DNA of 27,900 nt, taken from NCBI GenBank assembly GCA_025934635.1, contig JAICWX010000086.1:1-27900 (forward strand), given 5' to 3'. The position numbers and the translations under genes are program-made. Below the pieces are notes generated by a model, which had not been told where the DNA came from, ran no database searches, and saw only the letters and a program-made list of their open reading frames with translations. This DNA comes from Streptosporangiaceae bacterium. GTDB taxonomy: Bacteria; Actinomycetota; Actinomycetes; Streptosporangiales; Streptosporangiaceae. Positions within the stretch are counted from its first letter, which is position 1, and the number at the start of each line of letters is the position of its first letter. Of the stretch, positions 16,185 to 23,986 are shown one piece after another.

Positions 16185-18284
16185 GTGCAGAGAGGCGTGT
16201 ATTTCGACGGGTGGTTTCCCCGTCAGCACTGCTACCACCCGAGCCTGCCGCCGCGCCGGCTCCGCATGGTCGACGACCTGGTCGACTACCGCGCCACCGT
16301 CCTCGTCTGGGCCGTGCTGGGCGGCGGGTCGCTGTCGCTGCCCTACCTGGAGCAGGAGGCCTTCGGCGCCGTCTCGTCCCGTGACCGCTTCTACGGCTTC
16401 GTCAACGACAGCGAGTTCGTGACCGAGTGCCACCGCCACGGCATCAAGGTCTTCGGCATCGTCTTCGAGGCCCAGGGCTGGGAGTTCCCGGTCGAGCTGG
16501 ACGAGGACGAGTCCACCGTGCTGGCGCTCAACGAGCTGCGGGGGGCCGGCCGGCGTGGCTGGCTGGGACTGCGGGAGTTCTCCGGGAACCGGTACCCCCG
16601 GCTGTGGCCGCCGGTCGAGCACTACTTCCCGGACGGGCTGGTCAACAGCCTCGGCGAACCGGTCACCGATCTGATCGAGGAGTGCGTAGCGCGCGACATC
16701 CGTCAGCGGCCGTGTCATGCCCGGTGGGTCGAGTGCCCTGACCGGGAGCACCAGTGTTTCTATATGGACCGCAACAACCCGGTCTGGCGGGAGTACCTCA
16801 AGGCGGTCATCCGGATCCAGGTGGACGCCGGCGTCGACGGCATCCAGCTGGACGAGGCCGAGCTGCCGATGGGGGCGTTCCAGTACGGCGCGTGCTTCTG
16901 CAAGGACTGCATGCAGATGTTCCGCGAATACCTGATGGAGCAGCCCGGCGAGCGGCGGAGCCCGGTGCTCGACGGGGTCGACCTCACGTCGTTTCACTAC
17001 GGCGACTGGCTGCTCGCGCAGGGCCACGACTTCCAGGGCGATCGTGACCGGGCGCCGCTCTACGGCGACTACTTCCGGGCCCAGAGCCGCGCGATCAAGC
17101 GCTATTTCGCCGAGCTCGCCGCGTACGCCCGGTCGTACGCGCGCAGCGTCGGACGCGAGATCCTGGTCTCGGGCAACTTCTTCAACGTCAACCCGTCCTA
17201 CCTCGCGCTCGCCGACGACGTCGACCTGATCATCACCGAGATGCGCAACACCACCTACCGTCAGCCCGAGTGGTACCGCTACGTCGCGGCGTTCGCCGGG
17301 CCCAAGGACGTCGTCGTGGTGGAGAACCCGTACGGCGGCGTGGTGCCCGAGCTGGCCGGCCTGCTCAGCCGGGGACGCGGGTACGACCTGTTCCGCCTGT
17401 CCCTCTACGAGGGCGCGGCCTTCGGCGCCCCGATGAGCATCCCCTACGGCGCCTGGATGGGAAGCACGATCCAGGACTCCTTCCACCCCCCGCACGACCT
17501 GGCCGTCGAGGTGCAGACGTTCCTGGCCGACAATGAGCGGCTCTACAGCAAGGCGACCTGGCACGAGGTGGCGGTCGTCTGCAGCGTGCCGAGCACGCGC
17601 GAGCTCATCGCGCAGGCCGACGCCAGCGACAACCTCACCAACGCCCGTGACCCGTCGGTGCGCGTACCCTACCGCGTGGCCACCGAGACCCTCGCGCAAG
17701 CCTCGGTGCCGTTCGACGTAGTGATCTTCACCGACGGCGAGACCGCACCCGACCGGCCCGACCCGGTCGCGCTGGCCCGCTACCGCACGATCGTGCTCCC
17801 GGACTGCTTCGACCTCACGACGGCCCAGGTCGAGGCCTTGAGCACCTGCCTCGACCAGGGAAGCCTGCTCGTGGTCACGGATCGCTTCGCCGAGTCGCTG
17901 GCCGAGGACGAGCGGGCGGCGCTGCTGGGCCACCCGCGCGTCCGCCAGGCATCGGCCGGCGACGCGCACGCGCTCACCGCCGCGGACCCGCAGGTCACGA
18001 TCTCGGTGCCGCTCGGCGTGAACGTGCATCGGCTGGCCGACGGCGCCGCCGTCCACCTGGTCAACTACGACCATGACCACGAGGGTGACGGCGTCCGCCG
18101 GACCGGGGAGGTGGCCCTCTCGGTTCGCCTCGACGGAGCCGGGAGCATCCGCCGGGCGGTGTACCGCCCGGCCGACGGCGACGCCCGTGACCTGGAGCTG
18201 CGCAGCCAGAACGACGTCCACACGATGACGGTCCCCGGCGTGGGTGTGTACGCCGTGCTCGAGCTGAGGGGAGCGGCCGGGTGA
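16185..18284 (+). CDS. Putative intracellular glycoside hydrolase, TIM barrel with GH42-like trimerisation-type region
   Basis: The 699-residue protein starts at a GTG with GAAGGAG ten bases upstream. It has no signal peptide. Residues about 1-420 look like a (beta/alpha)8 barrel: GVYFDGWFPRQH, a strand with GIKVFGIVFEAQGWEF, then DGIQLDEAELP (Asp223-Glu224), the cysteine cluster CFCKDC, and LIITEM further on. This resembles uncharacterised GHL6-type hydrolases. Residues about 450-640 look like the Rossmann-like trimerisation domain of GH42 enzymes (YRTIVLPDCFDL, GSLLVVTDR), followed by a small beta domain. Asp223 or Glu224 is a candidate catalytic residue. Its stop overlaps the dehydrogenase start as GTGA. 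Hydrolysis of the imported oligosaccharide is the simplest role, but activity is unknown. Confidence 0.7.
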   Translation: MQRGVYFDGWFPRQHCYHPSLPPRRLRMVDDLVDYRATVLVWAVLGGGSLSLPYLEQEAFGAVSSRDRFYGFVNDSEFVTECHRHGIKVFGIVFEAQGWEFPVELDEDESTVLALNELRGAGRRGWLGLREFSGNRYPRLWPPVEHYFPDGLVNSLGEPVTDLIEECVARDIRQRPCHARWVECPDREHQCFYMDRNNPVWREYLKAVIRIQVDAGVDGIQLDEAELPMGAFQYGACFCKDCMQMFREYLMEQPGERRSPVLDGVDLTSFHYGDWLLAQGHDFQGDRDRAPLYGDYFRAQSRAIKRYFAELAAYARSYARSVGREILVSGNFFNVNPSYLALADDVDLIITEMRNTTYRQPEWYRYVAAFAGPKDVVVVENPYGGVVPELAGLLSRGRGYDLFRLSLYEGAAFGAPMSIPYGAWMGSTIQDSFHPPHDLAVEVQTFLADNERLYSKATWHEVAVVCSVPSTRELIAQADASDNLTNARDPSVRVPYRVATETLAQASVPFDVVIFTDGETAPDRPDPVALARYRTIVLPDCFDLTTAQVEALSTCLDQGSLLVVTDRFAESLAEDERAALLGHPRVRQASAGDAHALTAADPQVTISVPLGVNVHRLADGAAVHLVNYDHDHEGDGVRRTGEVALSVRLDGAGSIRRAVYRPADGDARDLELRSQNDVHTMTVPGVGVYAVLELRGAAG

Positions 18285-19240
18285 GACAGGCCATCCTGAC
18301 CGGTCCGCGGCACTTCGAGGTCACCGAGGTGCCGGTGCCGTGCCCGGGTCCGGGAGAGGTGCTGGTGGCGGTCGCTGCCTGCGGCGTCTGCGCCTCGGAG
18401 CTCGAGTCCTGGACGGGACGCTCGGAGCCGGCCTACCCGGTGCGCCTCGGGCACGAGGTGAGCGGCGTCGTCGCGGAACTCGGGGAAGGCGTCGGGTCGC
18501 CGGCCGTCGGTACTCCCGTGGGTGTCTGGGTGACGGGCCACGGTTACGCGGACTACGTCGTGGCCCAGGCCGCCCACTGCTTCGCCGCCGGCGATGCTCC
18601 CCTCGACACCGTCCTCGCCGAGCCGCTGTCCTGCGTGGTCAACGCGGTCGAGCTCGCCGACCCGCGGCTCGGCGACGACGTGGTGATCATCGGGGCCGGT
18701 TTCATGGGCCATGTCGTCCAGCAGCTGACAGCCCTGCGCGGGGTCCGGCACCTGATCGTCGCCGACACCCGCCCGGACGCGCTGGAACGGGCCCGGGCAC
18801 TGGGCGCCACGCAGACGGTCCTCGTCGGCGAGCAAGATCTGGGCGAGGTCGTGGCCGAGCTGACCGACGGGCGCCTCGCCGACGTGTGCATCGAATGCGC
18901 GGGGACCCAGGCCGCCCTGGACTCGGTCGGGCCGGTCACCCGGATGAGCGGGAAGGTCGTGCTGGTCGGGTTCCACCAGGGCCCGCCTCGGTCGATCCCG
19001 CTCGGGTACTGGAACTGGATGGCCTACGACCTGCGCAACGCCCACTTCCGGGAGATGCCGGCAATCCTGCACGGGATGGCGGTCGGCGTCCGCCTGCTGC
19101 GGGCCGGACTCGTCGACCTGGCCGCGCACGTCACCCACCGGTTCGAGCTGGCCGACATCGGCACCGCCTTCGACACCGCGCTCAGCAAGCCGGCCGGATT
19201 CGTCAAGGCGACGGTGGTCATCGACCGCGCCCGCGGCTGA
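18281..19240 (+). CDS. Zinc-dependent medium-chain alcohol/polyol dehydrogenase (MDR)
   Basis: The 319-residue enzyme has the MDR layout: GroES-like N-terminal domain, then a Rossmann fold with GAGFMG (138-143) and adenosine-binding Asp after LIVADT. Catalytic zinc ligands appear as Cys37 (CGVCASE), His58-Glu59 (GHE) and Glu114 (AEPLSC). The lobe with four cysteines for the structural zinc is absent; VGVWVTGHGYADYVVAQ bridges that place, so the protein is shorter than the typical 340-350 residues. It probably oxidises or reduces a sugar or polyol with NAD(P). It starts at a GTG within GTGA overlapping the hydrolase stop and ends the operon, 12 bp from the convergent LacI gene. Confidence 0.87.
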   Translation: MRQAILTGPRHFEVTEVPVPCPGPGEVLVAVAACGVCASELESWTGRSEPAYPVRLGHEVSGVVAELGEGVGSPAVGTPVGVWVTGHGYADYVVAQAAHCFAAGDAPLDTVLAEPLSCVVNAVELADPRLGDDVVIIGAGFMGHVVQQLTALRGVRHLIVADTRPDALERARALGATQTVLVGEQDLGEVVAELTDGRLADVCIECAGTQAALDSVGPVTRMSGKVVLVGFHQGPPRSIPLGYWNWMAYDLRNAHFREMPAILHGMAVGVRLLRAGLVDLAAHVTHRFELADIGTAFDTALSKPAGFVKATVVIDRARG

Positions 19241-19252
19241 CGCCGAGGCAGG

Positions 19253-20314
19253 TCAGGCGGACTCGCGGACCACCAGCAGGCACGGGAGGCCGACCTCGCG
19301 ACCGTCTCCGTCGTACGCACCGGACAGGCGGCTGACGAGCAGCTTCCCCGCATTGACCCCGATGTCGTAGGCGGGATTGACCACCGTGGTCAGGGGCGGG
19401 TGGACGATGGTGGCCGCGTCCACGTCGTCGAACCCGGCCACGGCGACGTCCCCGGGGACGTCGAGCCCCGCTTCGCGCAGCGCCTCAATGGCTCCGATGG
19501 CCATCAGGTCGTTGGCGCCGAAGACGGCGTCGGGATAAGCCCGGGACCGGCGCCCGAGAATCTGCCGCATCGCCTCGTACCCGCCGTGGCGGGTCCAGTC
19601 GCCGGTCACCATGAGCGACGGGTCGAGGGTATGGCCGGCTTCGGCCACGGCCCTGGTGAAGCCGGACAGGCGCGGCGTGCCGTTCAGTCCCTGGATCATG
19701 GCCACCCGTTCGGGCTGGCGGGTGAGCAGGTGGCGGGTCACCTCGTAGGAGCCGCGCTCGTCGTCGACGGTCACCACGTCGATGCGGGGATGGTCCAGCC
19801 GGTGTCCCACGCAGACGACGGGCACGCCCATGTCGGCCGGCTTGAGCGCGCCCGCCGACGCGGCGTCGACCGCCGCCAGGACGATGCCGTCCGCGCCTCG
19901 GTCGAAGACGTCGGCGAGGAACTTCGACTCGCGATCGAGGAGCCCGTCGGTGTTGCAGACGTAGGTGCCGTAGCCCTCGCGGTCGAGCGTGTCGGCCAGG
20001 CCGCGGGTGAGCATGCTGTAGAAGGTGTTGGTGATGTCGGGCACCACCGCGGCGATCATGTGCGAGCGCCGGGTGCGCAGCGAGCGGGCGACATGGTTGG
20101 GCCGGTAGCCCAGCCTCCGGATCGCGTCGTATACGGCGCCGCGTGTCTCCTCCGCCACCAGTCGCTTGCCCGACAGCACGTGGGAGACTGTCGTCGGGCT
20201 GACGCCGGCCACGGCGGCGACGTGGGTGATCGTCACCCGGCTCTGCCCGGGGGCCGGCGCGGCACCGTCGGCCGGGCGCTCGCCGGCCGATGTCCTTGGT
20301 CTTTTCGCCGCCAT
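19253..20314 (-). CDS. LacI-family transcriptional repressor of the sugar cluster
   Basis: The 353-residue protein has an N-terminal tail of about 25 residues rich in Ala and Pro, then the LacI helix-turn-helix (VTITHVAAVAGVSPTTVSHV) with hinge YRPNHVARSL. A periplasmic-binding-protein-like effector domain follows (IAAVVPDITNTFYS, GANDLMAIGAIEAL, VAVAGFDDVD). The start is the ATG at 20314 with GGAG a short distance upstream; the much longer open frame upstream is antisense shadow of the importer gene. It sits between the two arms of the catabolic locus, and palindromes with an AATCGATT core lie before its own gene, the importer and the GH10 operon. Autoregulated repression relieved by a sugar is the expected mode. 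Effector unknown. Confidence 0.92.
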   Translation of the reverse strand: MAAKRPRTSAGERPADGAAPAPGQSRVTITHVAAVAGVSPTTVSHVLSGKRLVAEETRGAVYDAIRRLGYRPNHVARSLRTRRSHMIAAVVPDITNTFYSMLTRGLADTLDREGYGTYVCNTDGLLDRESKFLADVFDRGADGIVLAAVDAASAGALKPADMGVPVVCVGHRLDHPRIDVVTVDDERGSYEVTRHLLTRQPERVAMIQGLNGTPRLSGFTRAVAEAGHTLDPSLMVTGDWTRHGGYEAMRQILGRRSRAYPDAVFGANDLMAIGAIEALREAGLDVPGDVAVAGFDDVDAATIVHPPLTTVVNPAYDIGVNAGKLLVSRLSGAYDGDGREVGLPCLLVVRESA

Positions 20315-20444
20315 ATCTCCGCCGTCCTGTGTGCGTACCGCCCGCGGGTCCCGGGCGCCCGGGACCAGTGCGGGAGCGCGAGCCCGCAGGCCGGGCGCTG
20401 ACCGCCCTGGGCCGCCGTCCGTATCGTAACCGCAAGCTGCCCTC

Positions 20445-20456
20445 CAAATCGATTTG
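20445..20456. promoter_or_regulatory. LacI-family operator, site 2 (perfect palindrome, LacI gene side)
   Basis: CAAATCGATTTG is a perfect 12-bp palindrome with the central CG usual for LacI-family operators. It is the best of the three copies and lies about 130 bp upstream of the LacI start, close to AT-containing sequence that could be its promoter (TACGAT on the minus strand). Autoregulation is the likely role. Confidence 0.78.
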
Positions 20457-20544
20457 TGGTCCCCGGACGCCGTTCGCCCCGCCATCCGGACGGTGCCGGG
20501 CGGCCAGTGATCGGTCACCGCTCGGAAACGAACTGGTGAGTCTC

Positions 20545-20574
20545 TTGACAAGTGCGAAACGGTCGGACGATGCT
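20545..20574 (+). promoter_or_regulatory. Putative promoter of the sugar importer operon
   Basis: A consensus TTGACA -35 element occupies 20545-20550. The -10 region would fall at 20568-20574 (CGATGC or GATGCT with 17-18 bp spacing), which is a weak match. The predicted start near 20580 places operator site 3 at the beginning of the transcript. A strong -35 with a weak -10 fits a controlled promoter. Confidence 0.5.
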
Positions 20575-20584
20575 TCCCGGAAGC

Positions 20585-20595
20585 CAATCGATTTG
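20585..20595. promoter_or_regulatory. LacI-family operator, site 3 (importer side)
   Basis: CAATCGATTTG contains the AATCGATT core (20586-20593) and continues as TTTGCA, exactly as in site 1 at 9821. Its position just after the TTGACA promoter and before the TTG start of the binding-protein gene suits direct repression by the neighbouring LacI protein. Confidence 0.75.
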
Positions 20596-20641
20596 CACGT
20601 TGCGTCCCCAACCCGGTCGCGACCCGATCAAGGGAACAGCC

Positions 20642-21955
20642 TTGGGTAGTCCCAGCGTCTCCAGAAGCGCAAAGTTGGTCGCGGTGTTCGCTCTGGCCAG
20701 TGCGATGGTGGCCTGCTCCGCCGGTACCAAGCCGAAGACCGATGTCGGTACGGGGGCGGGGCCCGTCAAGGACCCGGCCTCCCCGGTGACCATCACCTTC
20801 TCGTCCTGGGTCGGCAGCGACCCGACCATGAAGAAGATGGCGGCCGACTTCCACAAGCTCCATCCCAACATCACGATCCAGTTCCAGAACGTCAGCGCCG
20901 ACAACGCGAGCCAGAAGCTGACCACCCAGATCGCGGGCGGCGATCCGCCCGACGTGGCGTACGTCGACGCGAGCGCCACCGCCGACTTCGCCTCCCGGGA
21001 CGCCCTGGTGAACCTGGACGGCTACATCAAGCGCAGCAAGATCGTGAAGCCCGCCGACTACGTAGACGCGTTCAAGACCTTCGTCACCTACAACCATCAC
21101 CTCTGGGGGCTGCCGATCGATGGCGAGTCGACCGGCCTGTTCTACCGGACGGACCTGTTCGCCGCGGCGGGCATCGCGGCGCCGCCGAAGACCTGGGACG
21201 AGTTCGAGGCGGACGTCAAGAAACTCACCGATCCGGCCAAGAAGCAGTACGGCTACGAGGTGTTCGCCCCCGAGGCGGCCTACTACTGGTACCCCTGGCT
21301 CTACCAGGCCGGCGGTGACCTGCTCAGCGCCAACGGCAAGGACGTCACGTTCGACAGCCCCGACGCGCAGAAGGCGGCCAACTTCTACGTCGGCCTGGCC
21401 AGGTACTCCCCCAAGGACTACCTCAACTCCAACTCCTACGACGGCCGGGTTGCCTTCGCCCACGGTCAGGTCGCGATGTACATGGCCGGGTCCTGGCTGG
21501 CCGGCACGCTGCACTCCGAGAACCCCAAGATCGACGACAAGTGGTCGACCGCCCCGCTTCCCAGCGGTCCGGCCGGCTGCAAGACCACGATCGCCGGTGA
21601 CTCACTGATTCTCCTCGCGAACAGCAAGAATCCCGACGCGGCGTGGCTGTGGATCGAGTACCTGCAGAAGCCGGCCAACCTGGCGCTGTGGACCTACAAG
21701 TCCCCCAACGGCACCGAGCTCCCGCCGTTGAAGTCCCTGCTCAACACGCCCGACCTGGCCAAGACCAAGCCGGTGCTCAAGGGCTTCGCGCAGCTGATGC
21801 AGTGCGGCGTGGCCAGCACGGTGTCGAATCCGAAGTTCCCCCAGATCGAGGAGCAGCTCAACATCGAGCTCGGCAAGGCGTTCTACGGGCAGCAGAGCGC
21901 CGACCAGGCACTGGCCAACGCCAAGCAGAAGGCGGAGCAGATCCTGGCGCACTGA
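20642..21955 (+). CDS. Sugar ABC transporter substrate-binding lipoprotein (CUT1)
   Basis: The 437-residue protein is a family 1 extracellular solute-binding protein. From the chosen TTG start it has a short basic N-terminus, a hydrophobic core (KLVAVFALASAM) and a lipobox VAC with Cys25 as the lipid anchor. Mature sequence begins with PVTITFSSWVGSDPTMKKMA, followed by GDPPDVAYVDASATADF and the hinge-region GLPIDGESTGLFYRTDLF, all typical. AGGGA lies six bases before the TTG. The frame runs upstream to an ATG at 20570 or 20552, but those starts would place the operator inside the gene and spoil the signal peptide. It captures oligosaccharide outside the membrane and feeds the two permeases that follow. 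Confidence 0.91.
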   Translation: MGSPSVSRSAKLVAVFALASAMVACSAGTKPKTDVGTGAGPVKDPASPVTITFSSWVGSDPTMKKMAADFHKLHPNITIQFQNVSADNASQKLTTQIAGGDPPDVAYVDASATADFASRDALVNLDGYIKRSKIVKPADYVDAFKTFVTYNHHLWGLPIDGESTGLFYRTDLFAAAGIAAPPKTWDEFEADVKKLTDPAKKQYGYEVFAPEAAYYWYPWLYQAGGDLLSANGKDVTFDSPDAQKAANFYVGLARYSPKDYLNSNSYDGRVAFAHGQVAMYMAGSWLAGTLHSENPKIDDKWSTAPLPSGPAGCKTTIAGDSLILLANSKNPDAAWLWIEYLQKPANLALWTYKSPNGTELPPLKSLLNTPDLAKTKPVLKGFAQLMQCGVASTVSNPKFPQIEEQLNIELGKAFYGQQSADQALANAKQKAEQILAH

Positions 21956-21986
21956 TCGAGAGCAGCAGGACCGGCAGGACGGCGGC

Positions 21987-22979
21987 ATGACCGGGAGGGT
22001 GAAGTACGTGGCGACCACAGGCGCGGTCCCAGGCAAGGCGGCGGCGCAGACCCGAAGGATCAGGGGCAAGCGCCCAGGACCACGCCAGGGCGGCGGCCGC
22101 ACCTGGTCGCGGATGCGCCGCGAGTGGTCGGCCTATGTCTTCCTGGCGCCGGGGCTGATTATCTTCTCCGTCTTCACGGTGGCGGCGCTGATGTTCGCGT
22201 TCTACCTCACGTTCCACGAGTGGAATGTGATCCAGCCCTACAAGCCGTTCGTCGGCCTCGACAACTACAAGGAGATGATTCACGACAAGGACTACATAGC
22301 GTCCATCGTCAACACCGTCTACTACACCGGCGGGTCGGTGCCGCTCGGCATGCTGGTCGGCCTGTCGCTAGCCGTCCTGCTCAACCTGCCCATCCGCTTC
22401 CGCGGGACGTTCCGGACGCTCTACTACCTGCCGGTGATCACGCCACTGGTTGCCGCGTCGATCCTGTGGAAGTGGCTCTACAACAGTGACTACGGCCTGT
22501 TCGACTACTACCTGCTGAAGGCCCACCTCATCGACCAGCCCCTGCTGTGGCTGTCCTCCCAGAACCTGGCGATGCCCGCGGTGATCCTGATGACCGTGTG
22601 GATGAGCGCCGGGTTCTCCATGGTCGTTTATCTGGCGGGACTCCAGTCCATCCCCGAGGAGCTGTACGAGGCGGCCAAGATCGATGGCGCCGGGCCGGTC
22701 GCGCGCCTGCGGAAGATCACGCTCCCGATGCTGCGCCCGACGACCCTGTTCCTGCTGGTGATAGGGATCATCGGGTCGTTCCAGGTGTTCACCCAGATCT
22801 TCATCATGACCAACGGCGGACCGGTCAACAAAACGACCACGATGGTCTTCTTCATCTACCAGGCGGCGTTCAAGTTCTACGAGTTCGGATACGCCAGCAC
22901 GCTGGCGTTCGGACTGTTCGCCCTGCTGTTCGTGGTCACGTTGATCCAGCTGCGCCTCTACCGGAGGGCTGACCTGTGA
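21987..22979 (+). CDS. Sugar ABC transporter permease, MalF-like
   Basis: The 330-residue protein has an arginine- and glycine-rich cytoplasmic N-terminus of about 45 residues, then six membrane helices from YVFLAPGLIIFSVFTV. The EAA loop that docks with the ATPase is EAAKIDGAGPVARLRKITLP from Glu228. This is the first of two paired permeases. It begins 31 bp after the binding-protein gene and its stop overlaps the next start as GTGA. The cluster carries no ATPase gene, so the transporter should borrow a shared MsiK-like ATPase encoded elsewhere, as in Streptomyces. Confidence 0.92.
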   Translation: MTGRVKYVATTGAVPGKAAAQTRRIRGKRPGPRQGGGRTWSRMRREWSAYVFLAPGLIIFSVFTVAALMFAFYLTFHEWNVIQPYKPFVGLDNYKEMIHDKDYIASIVNTVYYTGGSVPLGMLVGLSLAVLLNLPIRFRGTFRTLYYLPVITPLVAASILWKWLYNSDYGLFDYYLLKAHLIDQPLLWLSSQNLAMPAVILMTVWMSAGFSMVVYLAGLQSIPEELYEAAKIDGAGPVARLRKITLPMLRPTTLFLLVIGIIGSFQVFTQIFIMTNGGPVNKTTTMVFFIYQAAFKFYEFGYASTLAFGLFALLFVVTLIQLRLYRRADL

Positions 22980-23986
22980 CGGCGTCCGAGGAGACGGAGC
23001 ACGAGGCGGCGAGCCTGGTGACCGCGCCGCGGCCGAGGCGCCGGGGAAACGGCCGGCCGGGAAAGGAACGACGAGGCTGGGGACAGACAGCGGAGTGGCG
23101 CTGGGCCCGCTGGATCGTCTACCTCGCCCTGGTCGTCGGGGCGATCGTCTTCCTCGCGCCGTTCGCGTGGCTGGTCAGCGCGTCCTTCCAGAACCTGAGC
23201 GAGATCTTCTCGGTGTCGCCGCACTGGATCCCGCACCATTTCACGGCGTCCGGCTACCGCCAGTTCCTCAACCTCGGCCACCTCAGCACGGCGCAGCGGG
23301 GTCAGGGCACCGGCGACTGGCGATGGTTCGCCAACAGCGCGTTCGTCGCGACCTCGGTGACGATCCTGCAGACCTTCTTCAACGCCCTGGCGGCCTACGT
23401 CTTCGCCAAGCGGGAGTTTCCCGGTCGCAACGCGATATTCCTGGTCTTCCTGGCCACCATGATGGTGCCGGGACAAGTCACCCTGATCCCGAATTACATC
23501 ATCATCAAGCACATCCCGCTGTTCGGCGGGAACGATATCTTTGGCAACGGCGGCCACGGCTGGCTGGATTCCTACTGGGGACTGATCATGCCCGGCACCG
23601 TGAGCGCCTTCGGTATCTTCCTGCTCCGCCAGTACATGATGAGCATCCCCGACGAGCTGCTCGACGCGGCGCGGATCGACGGAGCCAACGAGTTCCGGAT
23701 CTTCTGGCGGGTCGTGCTGCCGCTGTGCGTGCCGGCGCTCGCCGCGTCCGCGATCTTCACCTTCCAGGCCGCCTGGGAAGACTTCCTCTGGCCCCTGATC
23801 ATCATCTCCAGTCCCGGCCGGTATACCGCTCCCCTGGGGCTGGCGTTGTTCGTCGTCAGGAACCAGACCTCCTGGAACCTGCTCTTCGCGGGTTCGGTGA
23901 TATCCACGCTGCCGATGGTGCTGATCTTCGCGATCTTCCAGCGCAGGTTCATCAGGGGCATCGCGCTTACCGGCCTCAAGGGATGA
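22976..23986 (+). CDS. Sugar ABC transporter permease, MalG-like
   Basis: The 336-residue protein has a basic N-terminal tail of about 40 residues and six membrane helices starting at WIVYLALVVGAIVFLAPFAW. The EAA-type loop is DAARIDGANEFRIFWRVVLP from Asp230, and the C-terminus (FQRRFIRGIALTGLKG) is the usual MalG ending. It starts at a GTG overlapping the MalF-like stop and its own stop overlaps the next ATG as ATGA, so expression is coupled both ways. It completes the membrane channel of the importer. Confidence 0.92.
   Translation: MTASEETEHEAASLVTAPRPRRRGNGRPGKERRGWGQTAEWRWARWIVYLALVVGAIVFLAPFAWLVSASFQNLSEIFSVSPHWIPHHFTASGYRQFLNLGHLSTAQRGQGTGDWRWFANSAFVATSVTILQTFFNALAAYVFAKREFPGRNAIFLVFLATMMVPGQVTLIPNYIIIKHIPLFGGNDIFGNGGHGWLDSYWGLIMPGTVSAFGIFLLRQYMMSIPDELLDAARIDGANEFRIFWRVVLPLCVPALAASAIFTFQAAWEDFLWPLIIISSPGRYTAPLGLALFVVRNQTSWNLLFAGSVISTLPMVLIFAIFQRRFIRGIALTGLKG

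Larger units (their letters stand above)
20315..20641. other. Divergent control region between the LacI gene and the importer operon
   Basis: This 327-bp stretch has no gene. It contains two LacI-type palindromes, at 20445-20456 and 20585-20595, centred about 139 bp apart, roughly 13 helical turns. It also contains a clear -35 element on the plus strand (TTGACA at 20545). The first palindrome faces the LacI gene and the second follows the importer promoter. DNA looping between the two sites is possible. Confidence 0.75.

Noticed and set aside
15183..18221. 1012-codon open frame on the minus strand
   Set aside because: It lies opposite the isomerase and the 699-residue hydrolase genes and shows only low-complexity, dehydrogenase-unrelated sequence; its length reflects scarcity of stop codons in high-GC antisense frames.
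20552..20641. Upstream ATG starts (20552, 20570) for the substrate-binding lipoprotein
   Set aside because: They add a hydrophilic stretch before the signal peptide and include the operator in the coding region; the TTG at 20642 has a suitable ribosome-binding site and gives a normal lipoprotein signal.
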